Shown one piece after another: positions 47,448-57,078 of a DNA stretch of 64,000 nt (positions within the stretch are counted from its first letter, which is position 1; every line of letters starts with the position of its first letter). Source of the DNA: Pempheris klunzingeri (Eukaryota > Chordata > Actinopteri > Acropomatiformes > Pempheridae); the NCBI RefSeq assembly GCF_042242105.1, contig NC_092025.1, positions 19,361,156-19,425,155 of the forward strand, given 5' to 3'. The translations under genes were made by a program, and so were the position numbers. The notes beneath the pieces were generated by a model. It was not told the DNA's origin. It ran no database searches and saw nothing but the letters and a program-made list of their open reading frames with translations.

Positions 47448-48446
47448 GTCTAAGCCAGGGGTGTCCAGACTTTTTTCACTGAGGGACACATACAGAAAAA
47501 CATACCAAGGGCTGGGCCACTCACTAGAAGTGAGCTTTAATGCTAACTTTAATCCACTAGAGGTGATGTATATCGCCTCACCTCTAGTGGATTAAAGTTG
47601 GCAAAATCAGTCAAATGTAGGTAAATTCTGCTTGATAACTGAATATGATTCAAGGGAAAAAAACAGCCTTTCCATTAGTGGACTTTCATTTATTAGTTGT
47701 GGTACAAGCTGGTCTTTGCCTTGTAGGCTCTTGTTCAGTGTGTTCAGGTGATCAGTGAGATCCACTAAAAATGCCAACCAGAGAGGGTCACTGAGCTCAT
47801 GAAGAGGTCCTTCTCTCTTCAAAACTGGTCCATTTCTGATCTCTGGGAATAAAACCGCTACAGCACAGAACCACGACTTAGCCAGCACCAGCACCAGCAT
47901 CAGCATCAGCATCAGCATCAGCATCAGCATCAGCGAGGGAAGCTTGAAATAGTCTGTGCTAGAGCTCTGGTGCTCGAATTAACAGCCTTACCTCTACTTT
48001 CTTGCCCCTCGGCGGACACCGTAGATTCGTTGGCGCTCACCTGTCCCAGCTGGCGCTCCATCCATCGTAGCTCCACACAGCTCGTCCCATTTAACTCCCA
48101 TCATGCCAACTGCACCTGGCACAGCTTCAAAAACATCCTCACCCGTCGTGGTGCTTTTAGACTGCTAACATCAAGCAGCTCCTCCTTAATGCAGAAGTGA
48201 TCGTCATTAGTTAGCTGTGCTCTCATCGCACACCGTGTCTGAAACTTTCTGCCATTTTGGGTCACCTGTAGCACTTTTCTTCTTCTATTATTCATTTTAT
48301 AGAGAAGCTGCCTTGTTCAAGACAGTTACTCCACCTAGCGGTGAGACTAAGAAGTACAATACAGTCCAGCGCAGGTTCCATGTGTGGGCCGTGTTACAAT
48401 ACATTTTTAGAATTTCCTGCGTAATTTGGACACCCCTGGTCTAAGC
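47448..48446. mobile_element. Non-autonomous hAT-family DNA transposon with 8-bp TSD
   Basis: The element spans 47456-48438 (983 bp). Its terminal inverted repeats begin CAGGGGTGTCCA, and it is flanked by a perfect 8-bp target duplication, GTCTAAGC, at 47448-47455 and 48439-48446. The 8-bp duplication and CAGGGGTGT ends are hallmarks of the hAT superfamily (Charlie-like). A decayed transposase frame lies on the minus strand (about 47607-47930) and contains WLAFLVDLTDHLNTLNKSLQ, resembling the domesticated hAT region of GTF2IRD2-type proteins. Inside are a perfect 22-bp inverted repeat (47545-47566 with 47578-47599) and a CAGCAT/CAGCAC tandem repeat (47883-47935). Confidence 0.9.
47607..47930 (-). 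pseudogene. hAT transposase remnant
   Basis: An open frame of about 107 codons inside the hAT element. Codons for LHELSDPLWLAFLVDLTDH and QGKDQLVPQL resemble an internal part of hAT transposases of the Charlie/GTF2IRD2 type. The upstream Met-Leu repeat is translated from the CAGCAT tandem repeat and is not part of the original protein. It is far shorter than a complete transposase (normally over 500 residues), so it is non-functional. Confidence 0.7.
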
Positions 48447-48629
48447 TGTAGGCTTGTTACATCTTCTACTGATTTCTATTCATTTTGCAAGTAGTTTAAC
48501 TAATGCTAAATTGTAATCATTGCTTTTGCTGACTATAGTTCATGTGCACAAGTGTGTCCGCAGACATTTCACCATTAAACAAACATTAAACTTTACTATC
48601 TTGTACATGCAATTTAATGAATCAATTTA

Positions 48630-48722
48630 ATTCTGTCTTGTTTTTATTGTATTTCATGTCCCTGCAAAGCACTTTGAACTGCCTTGTGTCTGAAAGGTGC
48701 TATACAAATACATTTGCCTTGC
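48630..48722 (+). repeat. LINE-like 3' tail (CACTTTGAACTGCCTTG type)
   Basis: The segment AAAGCACTTTGAACTGCC then GTGCTATACAAATACATTTGCCTTGCC is a familiar dispersed 3' tail in teleost genomes. It probably belongs to a non-LTR retrotransposon. The assignment is by memory of the motif only. Confidence 0.55.
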
Positions 48723-49510
48723 CTTAAACAGACTACTGGATCATTGCCTGACTGACTTAAACTGGAACATTTGAAAGATTACAATCAATGGATTTAAGAT
48801 ACAAAAACCCTGTAGTCTCTCTCTCTATGATGCTGTACCTGTAATTTAGACCACAAATCTTTTCCGTATTTGGTTAAGTCTGCACATAATATGTAATTCT
48901 AACTCACAGATAATAAATATAGCCTTACATAACATTGTGTTTGTTCATATGTTTCTTTCTACAGTATATAACACATCAGTGAACAGGAAGGATGTTTTTG
49001 ATATTTACCTGCAGAGGACAATCACTAAACTAGGACACACTTCACATCTCGTGAACGAGTCACAATAATTTATCTAGAAAGGTTTATGTGCACACTGTGG
49101 TCTGGAGATGATTCTGGCTGAGTGCCCAGCAGGGGGGAGCCTGGAGCTATCCAATCAATATCATACATCATCATGTACTTTAATCTGTGTAAAGTACATC
49201 CATAACAGAATGGATGATTAAAGGTCAAAACAGTTTGACCCAGAGTCAAAGAGGAGCGAGAGCTTTGTGTGTTTAAATTACCTAAAATAAGCAATCTGTT
49301 AAAACAGAGAGCTAGGTCATGTTAAAAAAAACAAATAAACAAACACTTGGTGTCATTATGGAAAGTGATGAACACACAAGGAAGAACAAAGAACAAAGAA
49401 GGTGGGCTAGTATAAGTGGAGAATGATTACCTAGGGGAATAGCTTTACAGGTGAGTAACAAGGAGCAGGTGTGGATAATCAAGAGAGTGAAGACACATGA
49501 CAGAAATCAG
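48723..49510. other. Intergenic, nothing recognised
   Basis: AT-rich sequence between the hAT element and the tRNA duplication. An AATAAA at 48912-48917 could serve hpgd if its 3' UTR is long. A purine-rich stretch near 49380-49500 resembles a dispersed repeat, but no family could be named. Confidence 0.5.
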
Positions 49511-49741
49511 TAAACCTTATACTGAGCCAATCCCAGACGATTTTGGACTGGTCACCAGTAAATCAAACAGACAAGACAAGAAATTACTATTTTGGTGGAG
49601 TAATCCTTTCAAATTAAAATAAATAAAAGCGTTTGGACAGACAACAGTGTTTAAAATATCAGAGTGGAAACAGCGCCATAACTCCATGGACCTATTGATT
49701 GTGGTGGAAACTGGTACTGCAGCCAATTCTCAACGCGCCAC

Positions 49742-49813
49742 CTCTCGCTAGTATAGTGGTGAGTAGCTCCGCCTGTCATGCGGGAGACGAAGGTTCGATT
49801 CCCCGACGGGGAG
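49742..49813 (+). pseudogene. tRNA-Asp(GUC) pseudogene
   Basis: This 72-nt relative of the tRNA-Asp at 50133-50204 differs at about 9 positions. Changes at acceptor-stem bases 1 and 7 break pairing with the intact 3' strand, and T-arm changes (GAAGG opposite CCCCG) destroy much of that stem. The anticodon GTC is retained. There is no T-run immediately downstream to terminate RNA polymerase III. It is a decayed copy in a tandem duplication of about 391 bp. Confidence 0.85.
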
Positions 49814-50132
49814 AAGTTAAGTTTAATTTACAGATTGTGTTTAACTTCGTCATAGTTGTATTAACAACTTAGTTCTCAGGTTGGCAATATAACATACATG
49901 GACACATCCATCTAACTCTATACTACCAACATCCTTAGTTCCGGTTTTGGCTTTTTCACATGCAGAAGTAAATGAATTGAAAGACAGTATTTAGGTGGAA
50001 TAAACCTTTTAAACCACATGTTTTCGGACAGACAGCAATGTTTTGAACACAAGAATCAAAACAGCGCCACGACCCCATAGACCTGTTCATTGTGGTCAAA
50101 ATCGGTATTGCAGCCTATTTTCACATCGCCGT

Positions 50133-50204
50133 TCCTCGTTAGTATAGTGGTGAGTATCCCCGCCTGTCACGCGGGAGACCGGGGTTCGATTCCCCGACGG
50201 GGAG
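50133..50204 (+). tRNA. tRNA-Asp (anticodon GUC)
   Basis: A 72-nt gene. The 7-bp acceptor stem is TCCTCGT with ACGGGGA, with G as discriminator base. The D arm is GTATAGTGGTGAGTAT, and the anticodon stem CCCGC/GCGGG encloses loop CTGTCAC with GTC at 50166-50168. The T arm CGGGG TTCGATT CCCCG is perfectly paired. As far as I recall it is identical to the standard vertebrate tRNA-Asp. Internal A and B boxes are intact and a TTTT terminator follows at 50212-50215, so it is expected to be transcribed by RNA polymerase III. Confidence 0.97.
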
Positions 50205-50211
50205 GCGAAAC

Positions 50212-50215
50212 TTTT
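50212..50215 (+). terminator. RNA polymerase III T-run terminator
   Basis: TTTT seven bases after the end of the tRNA-Asp gene, the usual position for a Pol III stop signal. Confidence 0.7.
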
Positions 50216-51292
50216 CGTGTTTTAATGTTTGATCATGTCCCCACAATATTAGCGTTCTCCCCTTTTGCTTCTTTCTGCTTAAAATGTTAGATTTTGTATA
50301 TACATTAAGTAATGAAACTAGGCTGTAGGATAACAGTATACATAGGATAGATTTTTTTTAACATAAAGTACAGTACAGTATGTCACAGTAGTCAAAGTCT
50401 GAGAGGATAGATTATATCTATACATGTTCAGGTCACTTAAGATGGCTGTCTCTGACCTAAACAGCCAGTCACTAAATGATTGAAAAGTAGAATTACTGAC
50501 TTTATTCTTTTATTATTTCTTTCCATCTGTGTTTGCTTTGTATTTTTGTTTCTGTTGAACCACATCAGTCAGTCCTCAGCTGTAATAACCCAAACCATTC
50601 ATACAGATTAACCTGACTATCCGTCAGGTTAAACACAGTCCTTTGATCAGTGTGGTTTGCAATGGCAGCACAAATAAGACAATAAAAAACAAACACAATT
50701 TTGATTCAGTATTGATTCTACTGCAGCTGTGGTGTTATGTTTTTACATGAAATCACACAAATACACAAAATCGGCATCAACACGCTGTAGCAGACAAACA
50801 CCCGTCTGTTTAATCACAGCGAGAGTGTTCAGGCCTTCCATGTAACACAAGGTTTGATTAAAGTCTAGATTAGATAGTGGTTTGGTCTTTGTGACATATA
50901 AAATATAAGACATGATTAGATTATTAATACTGAGACGTCAGTGTTAGAGCATATATACATGTTACTGTTGGAGCTGCTGGAAGTGGAGACAGTTTAACTA
51001 CTTTATATATATTGTTAGACCATAAATCAGCTTAAACAGCTGTCAGCAGCTGCAAGAAACAGAAAGGTAGTTTTCTTTTTCCACTCAAGCTGTTTCAGTA
51101 GTATTTACAACCAATGAGCCATTGTTGGATTTTTCAAATTAAGAATAAAAAGAAAAATATTACTTTCTCTTTTGTGTCAGCTGTAGCCACACCGATGATG
51201 TTACCGAATCGTGACCCAAAAAATCGAGGTACGTACCAAACCAAGAATTTTGAGTACCATTACACCCCTAATAAACATCTCTTTCATGTATC
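50216..51292. other. Intergenic, nothing recognised
   Basis: AT-rich sequence between the tRNA-Asp gene and the coding-like block. No repeat family, exon or conserved-looking block was identified. Confidence 0.6.
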
Positions 51293-51336
51293 TTGCCTTT
51301 AATCCATTGTCTTTTCCGAATTAAATGGCAGCTGGC

Positions 51337-51894
51337 CTACATCTCAGCAATGACTGGTAGTATCGGGGCCTTAAACCGTCTGGACTGTCTGCATGTGGGC
51401 GCCCAGACACAAACAATCCTTGCCTGGCTGCAGAGACCCATCTGTGTCTCTGTGTGTCTGTTAGCTGAGAATGCACCTTCAGTTGTCTGTTTTGCTTCAT
51501 TTGCCTTTTTGTCTGAGCAGGTCTCTCTGTCCTCAGTCGTCCTCCTGCTGGTCACGATGGGAACCTGCCTGCTCCAGGGGTCCTTCAGGCCAATTTCAGC
51601 ATGTTTTGGATCCCGGCGTCCATCTGACGGCGCTGAGCGGTCGAAACAGGAAAAGTGCCACTGTTTCTTCTTCCCTTCCTCTGTCCATCCTCTGCGGACG
51701 AGTCGAGCTGCAATGAGGAAAGAGTCCCTCTGGCTGTGGAGCCTCTCCAGGGGATCTGAGAGCAGTGGAGCAGACATGGCCGACGTCCTTCCCAGGCCAG
51801 GAGGCACAGTCTCTGGCTTACTGCTGCCCTCCATCCCCACTGTTGTCTCCACCTCTGCCTCTGTAGTACTGGAACACCTGGTTTGAGGTACCAA
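51337..51894 (-). CDS. Unrecognised coding-like ORF (185 codons)
   Basis: This is one of the longest open frames in the window, and it overlaps an open frame of 197 codons on the plus strand (51293-51886). In the minus frame codon choice looks coding-like (many CTG, GAG, AAG, CAG). The product is hydrophilic, with segments such as LLSDPLERLHSQRDSFLIAA and RRGWTEEGKKKQWHFSCFD. An internal CAG|GTTCCC could be a splice donor, and CCAG lies before the 5' part. I recognise no domain. It could be an exon of a lineage-specific gene, an old retrocopy or chance in a GC-rich block. Confidence 0.3.
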   Translation of the reverse strand: MVPQTRCSSTTEAEVETTVGMEGSSKPETVPPGLGRTSAMSAPLLSDPLERLHSQRDSFLIAARLVRRGWTEEGKKKQWHFSCFDRSAPSDGRRDPKHAEIGLKDPWSRQVPIVTSRRTTEDRETCSDKKANEAKQTTEGAFSANRHTETQMGLCSQARIVCVWAPTCRQSRRFKAPILPVIAEM

Positions 51895-53439
51895 AGCACC
51901 TGTAAATCACACTTTGAAAGCATTAGATTTGACATGATATTAGATGGGATTAGATGAATCATTCCCAACATGGGGACACATTGGGGGTCGTAGGGACAGA
52001 AAAGGGAAGAAGGCACATTTCTGCTTCAAGAGATATTTATTTTTTATACTTTTTAAAATATTATCTGTCTTCAAATGTTAATACTAAACATTATGGGAAG
52101 CAAATCTCACTCTCAGGAGATTGGGGCACTGAAGGCTCACAGACAACCTGTGTGATCTGTGACGAGAGGAGACAGATTCCTTCATTGAATCCATAAAAAA
52201 CGCAATGCATTTTTAAATTAAAATGGAAAGTATGCAGGGAAAAGCACTGAAGCCATGTGTCTCAGATCCTGTATGGTATCGAAGGAATTCATGGTAACTG
52301 AAAAAAGCTGAGATAACGTTGCCATATTGTCTCTGTTATAGTCACTTCTGTGAACAGCTGCTTCTTTGTGCATTTGTCAAACGCAGATGTTTAGCATTTA
52401 CATAGAGTCAAATTTCTGTCAGCACAAAGAATGTAAGTCCAATATTCACTCTCGTTTTAGTCTTACTTTGGTCTCCACCAACTCCTGAGAAAAATATCAG
52501 GCTGTTTAAGTGCTCAGTGTTTCACTTTGTCCATCTTTCTTCTCTTCTATTTGTCCTGCTTTAAGGTGGCTGAGACAGGCCCTGTGTTTTGTGCAAGTCT
52601 CCACTAGGGGGAGACAAAAATCTGATCTAAAGTACAAAGCAGAGGAAATGTGAAAGCAAAAGTTGGTAGAAAGATGAATTTTTCTTCGGTGTTTGAAAAT
52701 CAACCAAGTGAAACTGGCCTGTGACTGCTGAAGCTGTTCTGTTGGGTGCGTGCGGAGTGTGCTTGGTGGTAGATACAGAAAAGATAAATCATAAGAGGAA
52801 GAAGAAGAGAGCACAGTAGTTTGGCTGTCTTACAAATTCTTTACAAATCGACACAATTCAAACCAGTTTTTCAGCACAACTTTGCATAATGAGGCACCTC
52901 TTACTGCTTATTTAGCTCTTTCATTTATGAAACAGACAAAGTGTGAATTTTTATTGTATTTTGTCTCATTTTCTGTACTGTAAATAGCTTCATTTTCAAT
53001 CTTTATATTTCATATTTATGTTTCTTGATTGTGCGTCAATATACCGAGGCAAACTCCTTGTAATGTGAAAACGTTCTTGGCAATAACCCCCCCCCTCCCA
53101 AAGATGATGGGAATGATTATATTTGACTTGATATAGGTTATAATCACCAGCACAAATATCCAGCCGAGCTGCTTTATTTGCTCACACCACCTAATAGCAT
53201 CAGAGGTGTTTCTTCATCTCTGTCGTCTCGATGGATTCATACCCGCAAATGTTTATCAAAATCATGTAGCGACTGTGCGAACAGCTCTAGTGTGTAAGTA
53301 CACATACATATTGTACATATAAATATACAGACTTTGTACATTGTAGGTGTAGATTCAGGTCATACCAGATTTCAGTGGGAGCTCCTCGTTTCTCTCTTCT
53401 CTCCTCTTCCTCCTGCCAGGACAGACTGCTGCACCACTG

Positions 53440-53511
53440 CTCTCTCTCCCTCTGTCTCACCCCCTATCCCTCTCTCTCTCACTAACTCTCACCCTGTCTC
53501 TTTTCTCTCTT

Positions 53512-53542
<31 letters not shown>

Positions 53543-53545
53543 ACT
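53440..53545. repeat. (CT)n-rich low-complexity tract
   Basis: Interrupted CTCTCT repeats ending in a purer (CT)n at 53520-53542. Confidence 0.9.
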
Positions 53546-53639
53546 GACCCTTTTTACCTGAGTAAACACTTTGCTAATGAAGTTATGGCCTCAGTCGCAA
53601 ATTAAGAGTCTTCTTCAATACAACATGATGTTGCTTTTC

Positions 53640-53912
53640 TAAATTACAGTCCCATTTAGGGTAAAATACAGTACCCTATGATACAGTAGGGTATGTTTTA
53701 GGGCTGGGCTGTCTTGTGACTAACAAGTCAGAGGCAGGTCATGCCTAAACCTAACCAATCTGAGGTGGGAGAGTAAAACTCATGCATCACTTCAGCCTCC
53801 AAAATTAAGATGAGGATTTTTAAAAAGCTAAACTTGAGGCTTCAGAATGGCAGCCGACAAACCACTGGGTGACGTCAAGGTGGCAATGTCCACTTTTTAT
53901 ATATAGTCTATC
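53640..53912. repeat. Dispersed repeat ending TATATAGTCTAT, copy 1
   Basis: GGCTTCAGAATGGCAGCCGA, CCACTGGGTGACGTCAAGGT GGC and CACTTTTTATATATAGTCTA form the familiar end of a teleost dispersed element. Confidence 0.55.
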
Positions 53913-56149
53913 ATTATGCTGTATTCGAATTTATTTATTGAATTTACATGTATTATTTTGATTTTGGTCATATCAGAGAAATGAGTTTTGACTGCCCTCA
54001 TTTGACTTGTTGCTGAACCCAGCCACCTCTGACAAAGAGACTTTTTGTTAATTTGTACAGAAATGCTTGATTCCATTGACTGTGGATGGACTGTGACCTC
54101 AGTCTGCAGGGCTGCTGCTCTGCTGTCTGTTTGCTCATCACTTCCTGAGTTCAGCAGGATGATTGGAAACCAGGGTTTAATGTGTGTGTGCAGGGTTCAG
54201 GAAATCATTGGCTGTATACGCTAAATATAAAGATTTGACTTCACGCAAGTCATGACTTAATTACAGTGCATTAAAAGTAATGAATTGTCACAGACCATGT
54301 GGTTATTGCAATCCTTACTGCTCTGACTGAATCATACAGCTGGTGGTGTGAACTTGCTGACTAGTGACTCTGGCCTACATCCTCTCTGGACTGAAGTTCA
54401 CAGAGGGGGAGCGTTAGCTGTATCATAGCACAACGGGGTCAGTTTACTCAGCATGTGCTTGCTCATGGTATAATCCATCTGGGTCAGAGGTAATGGGAAA
54501 GCTGCTGAAACACTTTACAGGACAATACAGTCCAGCCCTCTCTATACTGTCATGTTAAAGGGTAAAGCTGACGTCTTATTGCCAGCAAATAACTCAATAA
54601 GAACAAATCTAACATGAATTAATAGAAGAGGAAGAATAAAATAATCTTTTATTCTCACGCTCAAATCTTTTATTTCTCTCCACTCTTGTCCAGAATGTAT
54701 TTCAAACACAGTGAGTCACACCATTGCACTGGGTGATACGTTCCTTCTTTAGTTCACCCCACATACAGCTGAATGTTTATTAATCCGCTGCTGAAAATAG
54801 TCCCCAACAAATACACCATACACTCCTGTCTAAGCAACCTTTGCTAAAAATTACAGTGACAGGTGTTTTAGGAAATTACAGAGCCTTTGAAAATGAGAAA
54901 CTGTATTTGTTATTCACCTTCAGGGAAGTCAGACAGTATTGAGAGACACGCAGGTCTTGTTTTATTCATGGACATTTTTTTTTTTACAGTAAGACTTAAA
55001 GGCATTTTTCCTCCATTCAAATGGACTAAAAATACAGAAATTATTTCCAGATCATATTTGTATATAACCTGGAATACAATTGTCATTCTGTGCGATGTTG
55101 TTTTAATATTTCCTGCATTCTCCCTGTGACGTGAACATTTGACATTTGGTGAAACAAGTGTAAGTTTGCCTTCAGGCTAGACAAATAATTGCTACCTACG
55201 CTACACTTAGAACACTTTGAGCCTGTCAAAGGGCTGGCAAACATCAAAGAGTTTCTACTGGCTCTGATAACTTTCAGAGCATCATGCCAACAATGAATCT
55301 GAATCTATGTCTGTACTTTCTGTACTGAAACACCTCTTTTAACACATTAATGAGATGGCCACGTCATTGTCAATTAAGCTGATTTTCACAGACGAACACT
55401 GAATTTTTTGGGTAAAAGCATCTTCACATGCTCCACATGCTCAAAGGTTGTACGTCCTGCTGCAAGAAGCTGAACACAGTTTATGATAAACAAGGTCATC
55501 CAGTGGTGAGGAATGCTCTGAAAACCTTTTATTAAGAGAAAGTGAAGAGTGAAATGGAAAAAAATGAGTTCCTGATTATCCACCTGACTCTCTCAACGTA
55601 GGCAACAAATAATTAATGGTTGAACTACAGTGTTTGCAGTGTAAAAGGTATTTTGATATGTTGTAAGAAGACATGTTCCCCTTAAAGACAGCTCTGACAT
55701 GAACACTACAGCTTGTGACAAATGATAAAGCTGCTATAAACGAGGAGGAGGCGTTGGTGGAGGAGGAGGTGCACCTGAGCACCTCTATGAATCACAGTTG
55801 TTTCTGATCAGCAGGCATATCAGTGGGCCACTAATGCTGAAGAACAACTGAAGCACTGATAATGAATCTGCTAGTGAAAAATGAAACACAATCTTCCACA
55901 GTATCAGGTTGCATTCAGGTATTTCCAGTAGCTGTGACTGTTCCAGGGAATGTGATTAACAGTGTCACTGGTTTTGAGATGATGGGGTGACACAGGTAAT
56001 CACTGTGGCATTCAGCTTCCTTTGTTGGCTGAATATAAATGTAGGGCAAGTTAAGGATGCACAAGTCAATAAAAACTCTTTTGCTCTGTTACACTATATT
56101 TCATTTAGAGCTGAGCGATAAATTGATTTTATGAATGAATTTGAATTTA

Positions 56150-56520
56150 TGCTTTGGTAGCGATCAGGGGCTGGACCCACAATCCCTACTGCAAAGACTC
56201 CAGGCCCCAAATCCACCAGAGCGACCCAGTCACGGGTCAAAGTTGGCTGTCAATCATGATGTTTCATCCCATTTTTATAGCATTAACTTACTTAAACCAA
56301 ACTGAACACGTGAACATAAATCAGCTTCCTAAAATGACAGAAACAATCTTTGGAAACATTTATTTGACGTGAACTTTGATTTTTCAGCCAACGCCCCATC
56401 TGCTAACACAGAGGGGGCGGGTCTATCCTGCAGCCCGCCACCACGGGGCGATTCATATGTTCTGACTTCACTTTTGGGGAGCCGTCATCTCGTCCATTTT
56501 TATACATACTCCTTGGTCTG
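56150..56520. repeat. Related dispersed repeat, copy 2 (longest)
   Basis: GGCTGTCAATCATGATGTTT CATCCC, AACTGAACACGTGAACATAA, TGACGTGAACTTTGATTTTT CAGCCAACGCCCC, GAGGGGGCGGGTCTATCC and TTCACTTTTGGGGAGCCGTC match a dispersed fish element I have seen repeatedly. The family name is not known to me. Confidence 0.65.
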
Positions 56521-56999
56521 AGGGATCGAACCTCAGTGCATCCTCAGTGTGTCAGGGCTGCATTCACACCTGACCCTGGAGTTATCCACTTGTGATTGGA
56601 TCACCAAGATGTATGTCGGTGGCAGGTGTGAATGGGGCAGGTGTAATTGGGGCCCTCGAGCCTCAGAAAACAAATTCTGTTGAAGTGACCGAAGCAGAGT
56701 TCTTACAGCTGGACTGAGCACATTTTCACTATTGTTCGTCTCATTTTTTTTTTTTTTTTACAATTTTGTAATGAAAAACTGAACCAGTAAAACCACCTGG
56801 ATGCATGTTGACCTGCATTCACATAAATGTAGCAACAGGAAGTTCACATCATGGTCATTGGCTCTCATGCCGCTGCCCTGCCCTTGTTTTAATCCCCCGC
56901 TGGTTACAATAAATAATGGTAGAGTTAGTTAAAGAAGTGCAGGACGGACTGGTTTGTTGGGTTCGTCCCCTCAGGTGTCCTGTTGTCTGCAGGTATTTC

Positions 57000-57078
57000 T
57001 GAACTGACTGAGAAATGAGTGCAGGCATCAGCTGTGACAGGACGACTGGCCCAGGGCTCTCTCAACACACAAAGACAC
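57000..57078 (+). other. Probable non-coding first exon of the PLAC8-family gene
   Basis: A segment ending CAAAGACACAG|GTGAGAC, a strong donor consensus. It lies 2.1 kb upstream of a good acceptor (TTCCTCCTTTAG|AAGCC at 59208/59209) that begins the exon with the start codon. The coding exon has an in-frame stop upstream of its ATG, so an untranslated first exon is expected. The upstream sequence has an AT-rich ACAATAAATAAT element near 56907-56918. The exact 5' end is not determinable. Confidence 0.4.

Larger units (their letters stand above)
49550..50215 (+). repeat. Tandem duplication carrying two tRNA-Asp copies
   Basis: The two tRNA-like sequences lie 391 bp apart, and their 5' flanks are also similar (GGACAGACAACAGTGTTT against GGACAGACAGCAATGTTT, and AACAGCGCCA in both, about 65 bp before each tRNA). 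The similarity reaches at least 140 bp upstream, so the unit was duplicated as a block and the first copy has since decayed. Confidence 0.75.
51895..56140. other. Intergenic, mostly unannotated
   Basis: AT-rich DNA with a CT-rich low-complexity tract (53440-53545), a LINE-like tail near 53020-53090 (CAAACTCCTTGTAATGTGAA then TTGGCAATAA) and one dispersed repeat ending near 53912. Open frames here are short and show no recognisable product. Confidence 0.6.

Noticed and set aside
47883..47935. CRISPR-like short repeats
   Set aside because: The units are a plain CAGCAT/CAGCAC tandem repeat without spacers, inside a eukaryotic transposon.
51293..51886. Last exon of a glycine receptor (GLRA3) expected next to hpgd by human synteny
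   Set aside because: No transmembrane or ligand-binding motif of that family is visible in either strand.
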